DNA of 64,000 bases from CAWAND01 sp963797485. Lineage in GTDB: Bacteria > Chloroflexota > Anaerolineae > Anaerolineales > E44-bin32. Below the pieces are notes generated by a model. The model saw only the letters and a program-made list of their open reading frames with translations, had not been told where the DNA came from and made no database searches. The stretch covers positions 124,001 to 188,000 of the forward strand of contig CAWCPF010000003.1 in NCBI GenBank assembly GCA_963797485.1, given 5' to 3'. A program made the translations under genes and the position numbers. Below are positions 62,061 through 64,000 of the stretch, in pieces (positions within the stretch are counted from its first letter, which is position 1; each line of letters begins with the position of its first letter).

Positions 62061-62580
62061 ATGTTCGATCGAAATCTTGCGCGCCATCCGTTTGGACCCA
62101 AGCTTATATCGCGAAGCGGCGGCCGACGAAAAGCTGAACGGCGAGGCGACCCTGGTTGTGCTTGGCGCCACGCTGCTGTCGGCCATCGGGCTGGGATTTT
62201 CCAGCCGGCACTGGGGGTTGACCTTCGGCGCCGAACTGATCAACGGCCTGCTGTTGGGCTGGCTGCTGTGGGCCGTCATCGCCAATCTGATTGGGGACTT
62301 TCTGGGCGGGCGCAGCCAGTTGGGCAGCATGATCCGGGCGCTTGGCTACGCCAACGCCCCCCAATTCATCGGCCTGCTCAGCTTTCTGTCCTGTGTAGGC
62401 TGGGTGTTCAGGCTGGCGGCCTGGGCCCTGACCATCGCCGCCGGGGTGATCGCCATCCGCGAGACCATGGAGTTCGACACGCTCAAGTCCATCGTCACCG
62501 CCGTGCTAGGCCTGGCTGTGTATGTGCTGTTCAATATCTTCATCGGTGTGTTCTTCAGCGGGGTCGGGCTCTTTAGCTGA
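62061..62580 (+). CDS. YIP1 family membrane protein, one frameshift near the start
   Basis: About 172 residues. The start ATG 62061 with GGAG upstream gives MFDRILRAIRLDPSLYREAAADE after removal of one A in the AAA run at 62072-62074; without it, translation from this ATG fails. Four to five hydrophobic segments follow (LVVLGATLLSAIGLGF, LLGWLLWAVIANLIG, FIGLLSFLSCVGWVFRLAAW and SIVTAVLGLAVYVLFNIFIG), as in YIP1-domain proteins. Function unknown in bacteria. Confidence 0.78.
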
Positions 62581-62610
62581 CTAACCCAACTTTCAAGTCA
62601 ATCGAGTCTC

Positions 62611-62642
62611 GGGGCTGTCTCAGGTACTACCGAGACAGCCCC
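62611..62642 (+). terminator. Hairpin after the YIP1 gene
   Basis: Perfect 11-bp arms GGGGCTGTCTC and GAGACAGCCCC with a 10-base loop. No T-run follows, so it may be a weak or factor-assisted terminator. Confidence 0.65.
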
Positions 62643-62920
62643 ATCCATGTGCTGAAACCCCAAAGACCGGCTGAGCCGCGACCCGGATCTGGCCCGTACC
62701 CCCCCACCCCTGACCCCTCCCCTTATGAGGAATTCTCCCCCTCTCCGCCAGGACGGCCAGTCATAAGGAATCCCCAAGGCGGAGAGGGGGTCGGGGGGTG
62801 AGGCCGACGGCGCCGGGTGACTGGCCACACCATGAGCAGGAACATCGCCCCGGTGTCATCATGAAGGCGATGGCAGCCGGATGCGCCCGCACCTGGGTCG
62901 AGGGGGGAGCGGATCGAGAT
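62643..62920. repeat. Non-coding region with repeat and inverted arms
   Basis: No gene seen. It contains 13-bp arms CCCCCTCTCCGCC (62737-62749) and GGCGGAGAGGGGG (62778-62790), and the second copy of the 26-base repeat at 62782-62807, identical to 49705-49730. These look like members of a GC-rich interspersed element. Confidence 0.6.
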
Positions 62921-62965
62921 AAAAGGAAACGGGGCTGCCCGACTTGGGACAGCCCCGGCCGTTTC
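62921..62965 (-). terminator. Intrinsic terminator of the toast-rack lipoprotein gene
   Basis: On the minus strand the hairpin formed by GGGGCTG and CAGCCCC is followed by GTTTCCTTTTATC, a good T-rich tail. It begins about 25 bases after the gene's stop at 62991. Confidence 0.7.
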
Positions 62966-62990
62966 TAGTTATGTTCACCCGTGTGGGGCA

Positions 62991-63881
62991 TCAAGGGTTG
63001 CGCACGGTCAATTGTCCGGCGCTGATGTCCACGTGGATGGTGAGTGTCGGCCCGTCCGCAGACGGGTTGAACTCGGTGCCGCCGCCCTGGAAGCTTCCCT
63101 GCATGTCGATGTTGGCCATGCCGGCGTTGAGGTCGAACACCACGCGCATGTCTTGGGGGATAACCAGGCTAACCTGGCAGACACCCGCCTCGATGCTGAC
63201 ATCGGCGTCGGACCTGAAGTCACCTGTGAAATCGAGCGTGTAGTCCCCGGCGCCGCCATTGAAGGTCAGGGTCTCAGGCTCGGCATTCGCCAAGCCAGTC
63301 AGAGAGACGCTGGAAGCGCCGGTTGAATACGACAGTTTCTTCATCGGCACTTGGTTTGGCTCGGAGAAATCGATGTCTACCATCGCCGCGCCGTCATCGA
63401 CGCTCAGCGAATTGATGGACAAACCGCCGAGGTCCATATGCGCCCGGTATGCGCCGGCGTGGATGGCCAGGTCGATGGGTTGGGTGCCAAGCCGCAGATC
63501 CCAGGTGTTCACAACCTGGTCTCCGAAGTTCAGCGGGATGCGGCTGTCGTTCAACTTGCCGCTGGACATAGTCACAGCGCCCGCGGCCTGCGTGATCTCC
63601 GGCTTCAATTCGACGACGTTGTAGGTGGCTGTGCCTTCGACGAGGCCGCTGGCGGCGCCGGGTGCCAGGTTGAATTCGCCGGCCCCGAAGTTGAACTCCA
63701 AGGAGGCCGGGCTGGCATCCGGCGCTGGGATCTGGATGGTGTCGGTCTGGGTTGGGCCGGTTGGCACGCTGCCGCCTTGGAAGTTGGGAAGTTCGAAGCT
63801 CGGAAGGCTGAGGTTGCAGCCGCAGGCCAGGCTCACCAGCGCCAACAGGCTCAGCGCCAGGATGGGGATTTGGGTGGACAT
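62991..63881 (-). CDS. Toast-rack / LiaF-like beta-solenoid lipoprotein
   Basis: A 296-residue protein with lipobox LSLLALVSLACG, followed by a Pro-rich linker and repeated beta segments, e.g. ASLEFNFGAGEFNLAPGAASGLVEGTATYN, NTWDLRLGTQPIDLAIHAGAYRAHMDLGGLSINSLSVDDG, FNGGAGDYTLDFTGDFRSDADVSIEAGVCQVSLVIP and FDLNAGMANIDMQGSF. This resembles the toast_rack_N/DUF2154-type shield proteins that probably sit outside the membrane. GGAGGAAACCCCCT precedes ATG 63881. A perfect TGTGA-N6-TCACA site is about 80 bases upstream. Confidence 0.75.
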   Translation of the reverse strand: MSTQIPILALSLLALVSLACGCNLSLPSFELPNFQGGSVPTGPTQTDTIQIPAPDASPASLEFNFGAGEFNLAPGAASGLVEGTATYNVVELKPEITQAAGAVTMSSGKLNDSRIPLNFGDQVVNTWDLRLGTQPIDLAIHAGAYRAHMDLGGLSINSLSVDDGAAMVDIDFSEPNQVPMKKLSYSTGASSVSLTGLANAEPETLTFNGGAGDYTLDFTGDFRSDADVSIEAGVCQVSLVIPQDMRVVFDLNAGMANIDMQGSFQGGGTEFNPSADGPTLTIHVDISAGQLTVRNP

Positions 63882-63960
63882 AGGGGGTTTCCTCCAGGAG
63901 ATGGTTGAGGGCGCGATGGTCTGTCACACTCTACGCAATTTTCAGCCATCGGTCGCGGCT

Positions 63961-63976
63961 TGTGAAGTATTTCACA
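63961..63976. promoter_or_regulatory. TGTGA-N6-TCACA operator-like site upstream of the toast-rack gene
   Basis: TGTGAAGTATTTCACA is a perfect match, located 80 bases upstream of ATG 63881 and near the window edge, in a non-coding region. It is the best-placed promoter-region example in the window. Confidence 0.5.
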
Positions 63977-64000
63977 TACTTGCCCGCGGTAGTCAAATGT

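Noticed and set aside
1..64000. CRISPR arrays, phage genes, insertion sequences, tRNA and rRNA genes
   Set aside because: I looked for direct-repeat arrays, transposase or integrase motifs, tRNA T-loop sequences and rRNA-like segments and found none that convinced me. A tRNA scan would be decisive.

Overview
The window looks like a chromosomal segment of a high-GC bacterium of the Chloroflexota, most likely an Anaerolineae-type lineage. This is inferred from gene content and style: secreted lipoproteins with Thr/Pro-rich linkers, a DUF711 protein, a deazaflavin-dependent nitroreductase, GatCAB, promoters with clear TATAAT boxes and some apparently leaderless transcripts. I see no rRNA, tRNA, CRISPR array, insertion sequence or prophage.

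Layout. 1-2.9 kb (minus): tyrosine-catabolism genes (aminotransferase, 4-hydroxyphenylpyruvate dioxygenase, truncated fumarylacetoacetase-like gene). 2.9-4.1 kb: Era-like GTPase. 4.13-4.53 kb: DnaA-box cluster plus AT-rich tract, a candidate oriC. 4.5-11.7 kb (minus): glutamate dehydrogenase, gatB, an aminotransferase, a small protein, a sugar nucleotidyltransferase, gatA and gatC. 11.8-14.5 kb (plus): ABC-2 exporter. 14.5-19.5 kb (minus): lamin-tail-domain secreted protein, deazaflavin nitroreductase, ferredoxin-NADP reductase-like enzyme, rhomboid protease, gmk; fmdB-like gene on plus. 20-23 kb: three tandem SH3-like lipoproteins. 23.1-26.3 kb: tmk, AAA/R3H protein, acetyltransferase. 26.5-29.7 kb (plus): complete ECF vitamin transporter. 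29.7-32.2 kb: GntR regulator, perfect parS site, methyltransferase, phosphoribosyltransferase, cytochrome b5-like protein. 32.2-38.8 kb: DUF4139 lipoprotein, sulfite-oxidase-like enzyme, pcm, PEP/pyruvate-binding protein, dnaN. 39-49.6 kb: GAF histidine kinase, metallo-hydrolase, nth, icd, galE, pcrA/uvrD, DUF711, TrmH-type methyltransferase, macrodomain. 49.9-51.3 kb: infC-rpmI-rplT. 51.4-54.2 kb: Bax-inhibitor-1 and Asp-box lipoprotein. 54.3-57.8 kb: an unusual cassette of a divergent family-B DNA polymerase, a small helical protein and a RadA-like protein with a degenerate P-loop, preceded by a LexA-like box. 57.9-63.9 kb: membrane proteins, plsC, GNAT plus unknown conserved protein, YIP1 and toast-rack lipoprotein.

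Three independent markers (DnaA-box cluster, perfect parS, dnaN) suggest the window lies near the replication origin. The polymerase/RadA-like cassette is the best candidate for an under-described system: it may be a damage-inducible mutasome-like or translesion module. A TGTGA-N6-TCACA palindrome occurs five times perfectly and twice with one mismatch, far above the roughly 0.06 perfect copies expected by chance (64000/4^10), and probably marks a CRP/FNR- or Rex-type regulon.

Caution: at least sixteen single-base frameshifts, mostly in short homopolymers, interrupt otherwise well-conserved genes, several of them normally essential (gatA, gatB, pcrA). Consensus error is the simplest explanation. 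Where the reading can be restored by one base, the reconstructed full-length gene is annotated and the site given.
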